From JBBQIY01 sp964553035 (GTDB taxonomy: Bacteria > Verrucomicrobiota > Kiritimatiellia > RFP12 > UBA3636): a stretch of 64,000 nt of DNA. The stretch covers positions 9,289-73,288 of the forward strand of contig CAZKJH010000001.1 in the NCBI GenBank assembly GCA_964553035.1, written 5' to 3'. The notes under the pieces were generated by a model. The model made no database searches. It was not told where the DNA came from and saw only the letters and a list, made by a program, of their open reading frames with translations. Positions 41,014 through 49,089 of this stretch are shown one piece after another; the first letter of the stretch is position 1; each line of letters opens with the position of its first letter. Made by a program: the position numbers and the translations under genes.

Positions 41014-41429
41014 AAAGCAAAATTCTTAAACTCGTCATCACCGCACTGATCTTTACCACGGTCTCGTCGCAGGGAGGATCTGCCATGCTCAATGCGAAGT
41101 TGCTAAAACTGACCAGCAACGGCACGATTACACCAGAGCTTGAGAACGTTGCCGCCATCATCCAGCGGAATCTTCCCTACGCAGGATGCGAGCTTGTAGA
41201 GCAGAAGGCCTGTGTGTTGCCTGCAAATTCAATACTTTCGTTCAAAACCGGCTACAAACTTGTCTGCAAAAGCACAGAAGATTCTGTAGCCGTCACGATT
41301 CTGAAAAAAAACAAGTTGCTCATCTCCACCACCGTCACGCTCAAAGATGCTACGCCCGTGATTATCGGGGGGTTCGATGGGGGCACCACCGGTACAAAGC
41401 ACGTCTTCGTCCTTCAGAAAGGCGAGTAA
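41010..41429 (+). CDS. Small exported protein of the ECF sigma module
   Basis: 139 aa, start overlaps the upstream stop (ATGA). Signal peptide KSKILKLVITALIFTTVSSQGGSA. The mature part has two Cys (GCELVEQKAC region and KLVCKS) and beta-rich sequence such as ISTTVTLKDATPVIIGGFDGG. No known domain recognised. Possibly an effector or sensor of the envelope signal. Confidence 0.7.
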   Translation: MKSKILKLVITALIFTTVSSQGGSAMLNAKLLKLTSNGTITPELENVAAIIQRNLPYAGCELVEQKACVLPANSILSFKTGYKLVCKSTEDSVAVTILKKNKLLISTTVTLKDATPVIIGGFDGGTTGTKHVFVLQKGE

Positions 41430-41445
41430 ACTGTGTCGCGAGCCG

Positions 41446-41577
41446 CTAGTACATTGTACAGGCAGAAATGACGGTAATTTTCAGGTAGAGTACATGATTA
41501 ACAATATTGAAACCAAGAACTTAATCTTGTAAATCTTGTAATCATGTCTTACCAATACGCGCTGTACAGAGTACTAG
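41446..41577. repeat. 132-bp stretch bounded by 16-bp imperfect inverted repeats
   Basis: CTAGTACATTGTACAG (41446-41461) and CTGTACAGAGTACTAG (41562-41577) match as inverted repeats at 14 of 16 positions. The right one overlaps the stop of the next leftward gene. The interior contains the dispersed word AATCTTGTAATCATGTCT. Could be a small MITE-like element or paired terminators for the convergent genes. Confidence 0.5.
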
Positions 41578-41957
41578 TTGCGTTCTTTATCCTTTTGCTT
41601 GACTTTGATATCTTTGCCTTGGTGTCGCATCACCCGTAGCAGAACGCTATTGAGCAAAAAGCTCAGCACCATAAATACGGCACCGATAAGCCCATTACTC
41701 ACCGCAATGAGGTTTATCCCTTCCATCGTGATGACATCGTCGGCTATTGGTTTGGTTTTTTGATGAATCGTTGGCTCATTCGTCACTGCGGTTTTTTCTT
41801 TGGAATCAGCGCTCATGAGACGCTTCGAAACGATATATTCGTTCTTAGGCTTCATTGCAAGCTGAGTTATGCCTACAGTAAAAAATACCCCACCAAGACC
41901 AAACAGGAACAGGGCGAAAAGATTAAACAATTTGAGTTCGCGGCTACTGTATTTCAC
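41574..41957 (-). CDS. Two-TM membrane protein of unknown function
   Basis: 127 aa. Membrane segments near 10-32 (LFNLFALFLFGLGGVFFTVGI) and 78-104 (MEGINLIAVSNGLIGAVFMVLSFLLNSVLL), with a polar Thr/Lys-rich loop between, giving both ends in the cytoplasm. Not recognised. It ends 144 bp from the ECF module and points towards it. Confidence 0.65.
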   Translation of the reverse strand: MKYSSRELKLFNLFALFLFGLGGVFFTVGITQLAMKPKNEYIVSKRLMSADSKEKTAVTNEPTIHQKTKPIADDVITMEGINLIAVSNGLIGAVFMVLSFLLNSVLLRVMRHQGKDIKVKQKDKERN

Positions 41958-42242
41958 AAAAACCTCTTTTGGTGATAATTTTCATCATACGCCTAAGGAA
42001 GTACCAACCTTAGCGCACTTGTATCTGAAAATCAAGGAAAAAACAACGCCGAAAAACAACCGTCTCTAGAGCATGTATGGCTGTTCGAACCTATTTGAAG
42101 GAGCTTGGAGCAACCGCGGCGGTGAGCCGCGATCAGGTGCGGGTGGTGCGGATTCCATGGCAGCGACGAATGTTCCAGTGGCAGGGTTTTTCTATTGGTT
42201 GAACGTTATGTTGCCATAATGGTAGATAGGAAGGAAGAAGGT

Positions 42243-42470
42243 ATGAAGAACAAGAAATATGCGATAGCTTTGATTGTGTTGGGATCCGGATTCGCTACAC
42301 TCTACGCTGCAGACCTCACTACAAATAATGCAAACAGCCAGAATGTCACCATCCCCACCTCCTACATTCGCATACTGGCCATTGACCCCGGTCCGCCAGT
42401 CGCAGTGACCTTCACCCCCGCCTCGGCGGCACGTGCCTACACGCTACTGTATAATGTGTTGTCACATTAA
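42243..42470 (+). CDS. Short exported protein, probably truncated
   Basis: 75 aa from ATG 42243, with GGAAGAAGG upstream. Signal peptide KNKKYAIALIVLGSGFATLYA, then a Thr/Asn-rich stretch and PASAARAYTLLYNVLS. The sequence stops abruptly after what looks like the start of a beta-rich domain. No family recognised. The frame is open further upstream to 42195 but the RBS supports 42243. Low confidence that it is functional. Confidence 0.45.
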   Translation: MKNKKYAIALIVLGSGFATLYAADLTTNNANSQNVTIPTSYIRILAIDPGPPVAVTFTPASAARAYTLLYNVLSH

Positions 42471-42739
42471 AGTCGTCCCTCTCAGGGTCATAATGAAAAG
42501 GAAAGTTATGAGAACTTTGCGATCCTCTTGCGCCCTTGCGGTAAAATCAGTGTAATCTCAAATACTGAATTCGAGCGGATTCTTTTTCGTCTGCCTTTTA
42601 GGCTTGCAAGATGATGCCGCAAGTGCTTTAATATCAAACGGTTCTGACGACCAATATTCAACAGCTCTTGGCTGTCACCCTAGGAGATCCTAGGTGGGTC
42701 AGATTGAATTCATTTTCCACAACAACCTACTTATTTTCA

Positions 42740-44440
42740 ATGCGCTGGTCAAAAACACTGATTTCTACATTACGCGATGACCCACAAGAAGCTGAAATCA
42801 CCTCGCACAAGCTGATGCTCAGAGCGGGTCTCCTTCGTAAGCTCTCCGGTGGTCTCTATACCTTCACGCCGCTCGGTCTCCGCGTCCTCCATAAAGTAGA
42901 GAACATCATCCGTGAAGAAATGGATCGTGCAGGTGCACAGGAAATACTGATGCCCGCGCTACAGCCGATTGAACTATGGGAGAAATCGGGGCGTGCTTCG
43001 CAAATGGGCTCCTCGATGTTCCGCCTGAAAGATCGTCAGGATCGTCAAATGGTTCTCGGCCCGACGCACGAAGAAGTCGTCACGGACTACATCATGCACG
43101 AGATCAATTCTTACCGGCAGCTCCCCTGCACCGTCTATCAGATCCAGACGAAATTCCGCGACGAAATACGCCCGCGCTTCGGCCTCATGCGCGCCAAAGA
43201 ATTCATCATGAAGGATGCGTACAGCTTCGATGTTTCGCTCGATGCCGCAGATGCCAGCTACCAGGCGATGTTCGATGCCTACGTCAGGATCTTTGATCGC
43301 TGCGGCCTTATCGCCAAACCCGTGGAAGCCGACACGGGAAACATCGGTGGCAATCATTCGCATGAGTTCATGGTGCTCGCCCCCTCTGGCGAGGATGGGA
43401 TTCTTGCTTGCTCGTCCTGTAGTTATGCTGCGAATCAGGAACGCGCCGAACGGAAAGTTTCTGGATCTCCCTACAGCACCAAAATGGCAGAACCAACTGA
43501 GGTTCCAACACCTGGTGCACGCACAGTTGAAGAATCGGCTCAAGCGGTAGGCGTCCCGAACGATCAGATCGTCAAATCACTTATCTATCTCGCTGATGGC
43601 AAAGCGTTAATGGCCATCGTGCCGGGAACTCGCGAACTGAACGAATGCAAGCTGAGAAGAATTCTTGGTTGCGCATCGCTTGAAATGGCGGACGATGAAA
43701 CGTCCGCAAAATACGCAGGAGCGTTCGGCTCGATTGGCCCCATCGGCGTTACCATTCCCGTCTATGCCGACTTCGGCCTCAAGGGCGCACAAGACGTCGT
43801 CGTTGGAGCCAACAAAACAGGTTTTCACATCAAACATGTTTCGATTGAAGCGCAAGTTCAAATCGCCGCGTGGCACGATCTCGTCACGGTTGAGGCGGAG
43901 GACTGCTGCCCGAAATGCGGCCAGCCGCTCGCAATGGCTCGTGGTATCGAAGTTGGCCACGTTTTCAAACTGGGCACCAAATATACAGAAGCTTTCGATG
44001 CCACGTTTCTGGACTCCGAAAAGAAATCGAACGTTATGGTCATGGGTTGTTACGGCATCGGCGTAACCCGTACGGTGCAGGCTGTGGTGGAGCAGAACTT
44101 CGATAAAGACGGAATCATTTGGCCCGCTTCAATTTCACCTTGTCAGGTTGCCCTGCTACCTCTCGATGCACATAAGGATGAGAATTGTCGCCGCGTATCA
44201 GAGGCACTTGAGAACGAGCTTCAGGCAAACGGAATTGATGTCCTCGTTGATGATCGCGAAGAGCGGCCCGGTCTCAAATTCAAGGATGCCGATCTCATTG
44301 GCTTTACGTTGCGCGTCGTTGTCGGCTCACGGTCACTCGAGAAAGGGGTCATCGAATTGCGGGAACGCAAGTCCGGTGAGACAACGTTTGTCCCCATTAC
44401 CGATGCCATCAATGCCATCAAAGCTATTCTTGCCAAATAA
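42740..44440 (+). CDS. proS: Prolyl-tRNA synthetase
   Basis: 566 aa from ATG 42740; the frame continues upstream to a TTG at 42668, but homology starts at MRWSKTLISTLRDDPQEAEI. Class II synthetase motifs: LSGGLYTFTPLGLRV, motif 2 region IQTKFRDEIRPRFGLMRAKEFIMKDAYSF, and motif 3 GCYGIGVTRT. The bacterial-type INS (YbaK-like) editing domain lies at about 240-390. Charges tRNA-Pro. No strong RBS is visible. Confidence 0.97.
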   Translation: MRWSKTLISTLRDDPQEAEITSHKLMLRAGLLRKLSGGLYTFTPLGLRVLHKVENIIREEMDRAGAQEILMPALQPIELWEKSGRASQMGSSMFRLKDRQDRQMVLGPTHEEVVTDYIMHEINSYRQLPCTVYQIQTKFRDEIRPRFGLMRAKEFIMKDAYSFDVSLDAADASYQAMFDAYVRIFDRCGLIAKPVEADTGNIGGNHSHEFMVLAPSGEDGILACSSCSYAANQERAERKVSGSPYSTKMAEPTEVPTPGARTVEESAQAVGVPNDQIVKSLIYLADGKALMAIVPGTRELNECKLRRILGCASLEMADDETSAKYAGAFGSIGPIGVTIPVYADFGLKGAQDVVVGANKTGFHIKHVSIEAQVQIAAWHDLVTVEAEDCCPKCGQPLAMARGIEVGHVFKLGTKYTEAFDATFLDSEKKSNVMVMGCYGIGVTRTVQAVVEQNFDKDGIIWPASISPCQVALLPLDAHKDENCRRVSEALENELQANGIDVLVDDREERPGLKFKDADLIGFTLRVVVGSRSLEKGVIELRERKSGETTFVPITDAINAIKAILAK

Positions 44441-44476
44441 ACCAGAACTCTATCATACCAATCCCGAGGTCGTAGA

Positions 44477-44800
44477 ATGAAAAATACAGTTAATAATAAG
44501 GATTTAGCCAACACAGCTCTGACAAAACATGATGTCGTGATGAAGCTCAACAATGAAACTCGGCTCACGCAGCCTGAGGCAGCAGTAGCACTCCAACTCG
44601 TTCTCGATGCCATTACAGAGAGCCTTGCCGCTGGTGGGCATATTGAATTTCGTGACTTCGGTGTTTTCGAAGTGGTCACGCGCAAATCAAGAATTGGTCG
44701 AAACCCCAACAAGCCTGAAGATACCGTTGAGATTCCTCAGCGCAAGGTTGTCAAGTTCAAGCCAAGCAAGAAACTGAAGGCTTCCATTCTGGGCGAATAA
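44477..44800 (+). CDS. HU/IHF-family DNA-binding protein
   Basis: 107 aa. HU/IHF fold with LTQPEAAVALQLVLDAITESLAAGG, the beta arm GGHIEFRDFGVFEVVTRKS, and RIGRNPNKPEDTVEIP, then VVKFKPSKKLK. Has about 15 extra residues at the N-terminus compared with HU. Nucleoid architecture protein. Lies 36 bp after proS. Confidence 0.92.
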   Translation: MKNTVNNKDLANTALTKHDVVMKLNNETRLTQPEAAVALQLVLDAITESLAAGGHIEFRDFGVFEVVTRKSRIGRNPNKPEDTVEIPQRKVVKFKPSKKLKASILGE

Positions 44801-44846
44801 CGATCGCTCGTGGAACTCGAAACCATCTAAAGAGTAGGTTTATACC

Positions 44847-46097
44847 GTGTCAGATTTTACATCGCCACGAGGCATGCGTGATTTTTATCCAGAAGATATG
44901 CGGCTGAGAAACCGTATTTTTGATGCGTGGCGCATTGCCGCCGTGGCATCAGGGTTCCAGCAGTACGACGCCTGCGTCGTCGAGTCCCTCGAACTTCTCC
45001 AGCGCAAAGCCGGCGAAGAGATTGTAAACCAGATTTATGCCTTTGAGGACAAGTCTGGACGCAAGCTCGCCTTACGTCCGGAGATGACCCCGACCCTCGC
45101 TCGCATGGTGGCAGCCAAACAAGGCTCGTTGCTGTTCCCCATCAAGTGGTTTACCATTGCCCAGTGCTTTCGCTATGAGCGCATGACGCGAGGTCGGAAG
45201 CGCGAACACTATCAATTGAATCTCGACATCATCGCCGAAGATTCTGTTTCCGCCGAAGCTGAAGTGCTGTATGCCGCCATTGCAGCGCTTCGCAAAATGG
45301 GCGTTCCGGACTCGGTCTATAAAGTCCGGCTCTCCAATCGGGCGTTACTTTCCGAACTGCTTGCTTCCCTCGGTGTTCCTAGCGAGTCACATGGCGGTGT
45401 TTTTATTGCTCTCGACAAAAAGGGCAAAATTTCCGAAGCCGAAATCGAAGCCCTCATGCGCGCTCAAGGGCTTGATGACCAAGCTTGTGCAGCCGCGTTT
45501 AACCTCACAAACATCGCATCACTCGACGATGCCGCAAAAATTGCCGGCTCGGACTCTCCTGCCATCGCGCGCATCACCGAGTTATTCGATCTCCTCAGTA
45601 TTTATGGCATTCGCGAACAGATCGTGTTCGACATCTCGGTGATCCGCGGTCTCGCCTACTACACCGGCATTGTGTTTGAGGCTTTCGATACGGAAGGTAA
45701 GTTCCGCGCCATCTTCGGTGGAGGGCGCTACGACGGACTGCTCTCGACGATCGGCGGCAAGCCGGCTTCGGCGGTTGGTCTCGGCTTCGGGGATGTTGTG
45801 ATCGGTGAAATCATCGAGGAACTCAAACTCCCGGGAGTGAATACACACGACTGTATTGCGATTGGTTATATGACGGACGAGGAACGCACGACATCCACTC
45901 GCTTGGCTGGGAAATTACGTACCGAAGGCTATAACGTCACGCTTCAGCTCCGCCCCACGAAAGCCAAAGTTTTTTTCGCTTTCGCATCTGAGAACGCCAC
46001 AGAGGCCATTTACATCGGACCCGACGATAGAATTTCGGGCAAAGCCAAGATGAAAAATCTTGCGACCCGTGAACAAACTGAACTAGACCTCACATGA
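44847..46097 (+). CDS. hisS: Histidyl-tRNA synthetase
   Basis: 416 aa. Class II motif 1 near RGMRDFYPEDM, motif 2 AQCFRYERMTRGRKREHYQLNLDI, and the GLAYYTGIVFEAF histidine site and GGGRYDGLLSTIGG motif 3. Anticodon-binding domain from about 325. Stop overlaps the hisH start by 4 bp (ATGA). Confidence 0.97.
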   Translation: MSDFTSPRGMRDFYPEDMRLRNRIFDAWRIAAVASGFQQYDACVVESLELLQRKAGEEIVNQIYAFEDKSGRKLALRPEMTPTLARMVAAKQGSLLFPIKWFTIAQCFRYERMTRGRKREHYQLNLDIIAEDSVSAEAEVLYAAIAALRKMGVPDSVYKVRLSNRALLSELLASLGVPSESHGGVFIALDKKGKISEAEIEALMRAQGLDDQACAAAFNLTNIASLDDAAKIAGSDSPAIARITELFDLLSIYGIREQIVFDISVIRGLAYYTGIVFEAFDTEGKFRAIFGGGRYDGLLSTIGGKPASAVGLGFGDVVIGEIIEELKLPGVNTHDCIAIGYMTDEERTTSTRLAGKLRTEGYNVTLQLRPTKAKVFFAFASENATEAIYIGPDDRISGKAKMKNLATREQTELDLT

Positions 46098-46963
46098 TAG
46101 TGATTATCGATTACAAGGCCGGAAACCTCACCAGCGTAAAACTGGCTTTTGAGGCAATTGGCGTTGAAGCCCTTGCCACCGCTGACCTCGAGACCGTCGC
46201 AAAAGCTTCAAAAATCGTCTTTCCGGGTGTCGGTGCTGCCGGCTCCGCCATGGAAAATCTCCATGCTTCAGGACTTTGCCAGATTATCCGCGACAGAATT
46301 GCGGCAGGCATTCCCTTCTTCGGGATCTGCCTCGGCACTCAGATTCTTTTTGAGAGTTCAGAAGAAGACGGCGGCGTGAAGACGCTCGGCATTCTCTCTG
46401 GCTCTGTTAAAAAATTTCATTCCTCAGAGCAGACGTGCAAGATCCCACACATGGGCTGGAATCAAGCCAAGAAAAACTACGACCATCCCCTGCTGGCTGG
46501 CATTCCCGACAACAGCGACTTCTATTTCGTCCACAGTTACTACCCTGCCCCGAGTCAACCAGCCGATGTTATCTGTACCACCGACTACGCCGGCATTACC
46601 TTCGCCTCCATGGTCGGCCGTGGCAATGTCGCCGCAACACAGTTTCACATTGAAAAGTCTGGCAAGATCGGTCTCCGCATGCTCCAAAACTTTTCAACAT
46701 GGGATGGAGAAGCAGGAATCGGCAACCTAGACAAAAGCGTATTCGGCTCGGTCTTTACACAAGAGGACATCCGTATCGCATTGACAGATGCAGGGATGGC
46801 CTCCGATGAAGACACGGTCACGACGTTCCTCAGCGACCATCGCAGGGCATTTAGAGCTCAAGAGGAACGGATGTGCGAAAACGGCAATGAGTTTCTGGCG
46901 CAAACCGTTGAAGCGTGGATACAACTCAAAGTTCGGGATGGTGTCCAAATGCCTATCGCATAA
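46094..46963 (+). CDS. hisH: Imidazole glycerol phosphate synthase glutaminase subunit with C-terminal extension
   Basis: 289 aa, while HisH is normally about 200. Residues 1-203 are a full HisH: MIVIIDYKAGNLTSVK, nucleophile C79 in FFGICLGTQ, H185 and E187 in QFHIEKSG. The extra 85 residues (204-289) have no recognised domain and are mostly helical, for example EDIRIALTDAGMASDEDTV and AQTVEAWIQLKVRDG. It supplies ammonia to HisF for histidine and AICAR formation. hisF follows after 120 bp. Confidence 0.93.
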   Translation: MIVIIDYKAGNLTSVKLAFEAIGVEALATADLETVAKASKIVFPGVGAAGSAMENLHASGLCQIIRDRIAAGIPFFGICLGTQILFESSEEDGGVKTLGILSGSVKKFHSSEQTCKIPHMGWNQAKKNYDHPLLAGIPDNSDFYFVHSYYPAPSQPADVICTTDYAGITFASMVGRGNVAATQFHIEKSGKIGLRMLQNFSTWDGEAGIGNLDKSVFGSVFTQEDIRIALTDAGMASDEDTVTTFLSDHRRAFRAQEERMCENGNEFLAQTVEAWIQLKVRDGVQMPIA

Positions 46964-47083
46964 CAGAATTGACACCAACCTCTCGCTAACGGAAAAATCA
47001 AATCTCCCTCCTAAAACGGCTTAAGCCTCTTACAAGAGCTAAAAGCAAGGCAGTATCCTAACCTCCCTTATACTCTCCACACC

Positions 47084-47866
47084 ATGCTAACTCGCCGAAT
47101 CATTCCCTGCCTCGATGTTATCAAGAACCGCGTCACAAAAGGCGTGAAGTTCAAGAACAACATCGATCTCGGTGACCCCGTTGAACTGGCGACTCGCTAC
47201 TACGAAGAAGGCTGTGACGAGCTCGTTGTTTACGATATCACAGCCTCTGCTGAGCAGCGTCCTACCGACATCGACATGATCAAGAATGTCGCACGAGCGA
47301 TCCGAATTCCGTTCGCTGTGGGCGGAGGCGTTTCGTCACTCGAAGACATCGGTAGAATTCTTTTAGCCGGCGCTGAAAAAGTTTCTGTCAATTCGCTGGC
47401 GGTTGCGAACCCGAAACTCATCGGCGAGGGCGCGAAAGCTTTTGGCTCACAATGTATTGTGCTGGGCATGGATCCTGTAAAAACAGCCGATCTTGTCCAA
47501 TGCCCCTCAGGCTACGAAATCACCACTCGCGGTTTCCGGAACCATACCGGCATCGACGCCGTAGCATGGGCCAAGCGGGCCGAGTCCGAAGGTGCCGGTG
47601 AAATTGTTGTTAATTCGGTTGATGCCGATGGCACGCGGGCTGGGTTTGAGCTTGAGATCACACGGCTGATTGCTGATGCCGTCGGCATCCCCGTCGTGGC
47701 GTCTGGCGGAGCAGGTTGCTCACGTCATTTGCGTGATGCGTTCGTCGAAGCGCATGCTGATGCGGCGATTGTCGCCGGCATGCTCCACACAGGCGAATTC
47801 ACGATACAACGAATTAAAGAAGAACTCACCGAAATGAGTGTTCCCGTTCGCAGAATTGTTTCTTAG
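47084..47866 (+). CDS. hisF: Imidazole glycerol phosphate synthase cyclase subunit
   Basis: 260 aa, the usual length. IPCLDVIKNRVTKGVKF with catalytic D11, phosphate-binding GGGVSSLEDIGRIL and ASGGAGCSRHL, and VVNSVDADGTRAGFELE. TIM barrel that uses ammonia from HisH. No other his genes are adjacent. Confidence 0.97.
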   Translation: MLTRRIIPCLDVIKNRVTKGVKFKNNIDLGDPVELATRYYEEGCDELVVYDITASAEQRPTDIDMIKNVARAIRIPFAVGGGVSSLEDIGRILLAGAEKVSVNSLAVANPKLIGEGAKAFGSQCIVLGMDPVKTADLVQCPSGYEITTRGFRNHTGIDAVAWAKRAESEGAGEIVVNSVDADGTRAGFELEITRLIADAVGIPVVASGGAGCSRHLRDAFVEAHADAAIVAGMLHTGEFTIQRIKEELTEMSVPVRRIVS

Positions 47867-47895
47867 TTATATGTTTTTTACCATAGGAGGCATTG

Positions 47896-49089
47896 ATGAC
47901 AACAGGATTTTCTAGGCATCTTATTACAGTCGTCTTCACGTTAGTGCTTTCGCTAAGGCTTTATTCTCAGCAAATCATCGTATGTCCGAAATGTTCGTAT
48001 GAAGCAGCACCTAATGCAAAATTCTGCACCCACTGCGGTGCGGCAATCAATGCCACACGAGGGGAATCTATCCCAGATGACGCGCTTCAGGTGGCCTCCA
48101 CGAATTCAGTCGCTGTCAGTCCACAAGCTGACGCAAACGCTACTTGGGTCACCTTGGTTGCGGAGGACATCCAGACCGCCGTTGAGTTTATGAATGCGAA
48201 AGCCGGGGCCAATCCTGCCGGCACGCTCGCCGCATTGAATAATGCACGAGGCATCATTGCACTTGCAGGTAAAAATACGATACCGGAGAATGACAGACTC
48301 GCAGTCATGAACGGCATTGTTGCAGCCAAGGAAGCGATTTTAAAAACTCGTTTAACATGCCCAACATGCCGGGGGAAAGGACAGGAAGATGTTCTGCACG
48401 AATACACTGCACTGGACGGCTCAATTGCATCGATGGTAAGCGGGAAGCGGTCTTGTTCAAGATGCGATGGACGTTGCTGGATTGTCCAACACCGGAAAAT
48501 GTCCGAGATCCAGAGCCTTCTTGGATCGGGGCATCAGCACTATGCCGACAAGGCACTTGTCAAGGGTCGCATTAAAATTGGAAATGCGTGGGTTGATCGC
48601 GATGTAGCCAGCCACCTTAACGCCAAAGAAACAGCAACCTTAAAGCACTTCACTGCTGATCCCTGCTTGGCATGCATGGGATACGGGAAGACTGACTGTA
48701 AAGCTTGCGATAACGCGGGCTTTGTCACCTGTACGGCAGTTAATTGTTCTAACGGATTCATTCGTCCCTTACCCGTCGCAAAGGATAATCCGAAAGAAAA
48801 GCGGTTGGAGTCTATCAAACTTTCAAACCCAACTCCCTGCCCCGAATGCAGAGGAACAAGTTTGGTCATTTGCAAGGATTGCGGCGGAACATCATCGACT
48901 ACCTGTACAAGCTGCAACGGCAGTGGAGAGCGGAGCATCTGCAACAAATGCAACGGAGAAGGATTCATTCCCTGTCGAAGTTGCAAAGGGACGGGCAAGG
49001 ATAAAAAAGGTCAACCCTGTCCAATGTGCTCTAATGAAGGCATAGTACTCTGCACAACCTGTGGCGGTGATGGCTATGGAAGAAGATAG
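47896..49089 (+). CDS. Exported protein with zinc-ribbon and many CxxCxGxG (DnaJ-type) repeats
   Basis: 397 aa from ATG 47896, with AGGAGG 5 bases upstream; a TTG at 47893 is too close to the RBS. Signal sequence LITVVFTLVLSLRLYSQQ. Next is a zinc-ribbon CPKC-x11-CTHCG near residue 36-53. A CPTCRGKGQED motif starts the middle. The last ~170 residues hold at least eight CxxC or CxxCxGxG units, such as CKACDNAG, CPECRGT, CKDCGGT, CTSCNGSG, CNKCNGEG, CRSCKGTG, CPMCSNEG and CTTCGGDG. No J domain is present. The stop overlaps the kinase gene start. Exported zinc or redox-related scaffold is possible; function unknown. Confidence 0.75.
   Translation: MTTGFSRHLITVVFTLVLSLRLYSQQIIVCPKCSYEAAPNAKFCTHCGAAINATRGESIPDDALQVASTNSVAVSPQADANATWVTLVAEDIQTAVEFMNAKAGANPAGTLAALNNARGIIALAGKNTIPENDRLAVMNGIVAAKEAILKTRLTCPTCRGKGQEDVLHEYTALDGSIASMVSGKRSCSRCDGRCWIVQHRKMSEIQSLLGSGHQHYADKALVKGRIKIGNAWVDRDVASHLNAKETATLKHFTADPCLACMGYGKTDCKACDNAGFVTCTAVNCSNGFIRPLPVAKDNPKEKRLESIKLSNPTPCPECRGTSLVICKDCGGTSSTTCTSCNGSGERSICNKCNGEGFIPCRSCKGTGKDKKGQPCPMCSNEGIVLCTTCGGDGYGRR

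Noticed and set aside
42077..42205. Small ORF with a basic C-terminus before the truncated exported protein
   Set aside because: 42 codons, no RBS and no homology recognised. It could be a remnant, but nothing supports it.
42640..42739. Possible T-box-like leader before proS
   Set aside because: Only one small imperfect hairpin (CCTAGG pair). No T-box sequence or anti-terminator was found.
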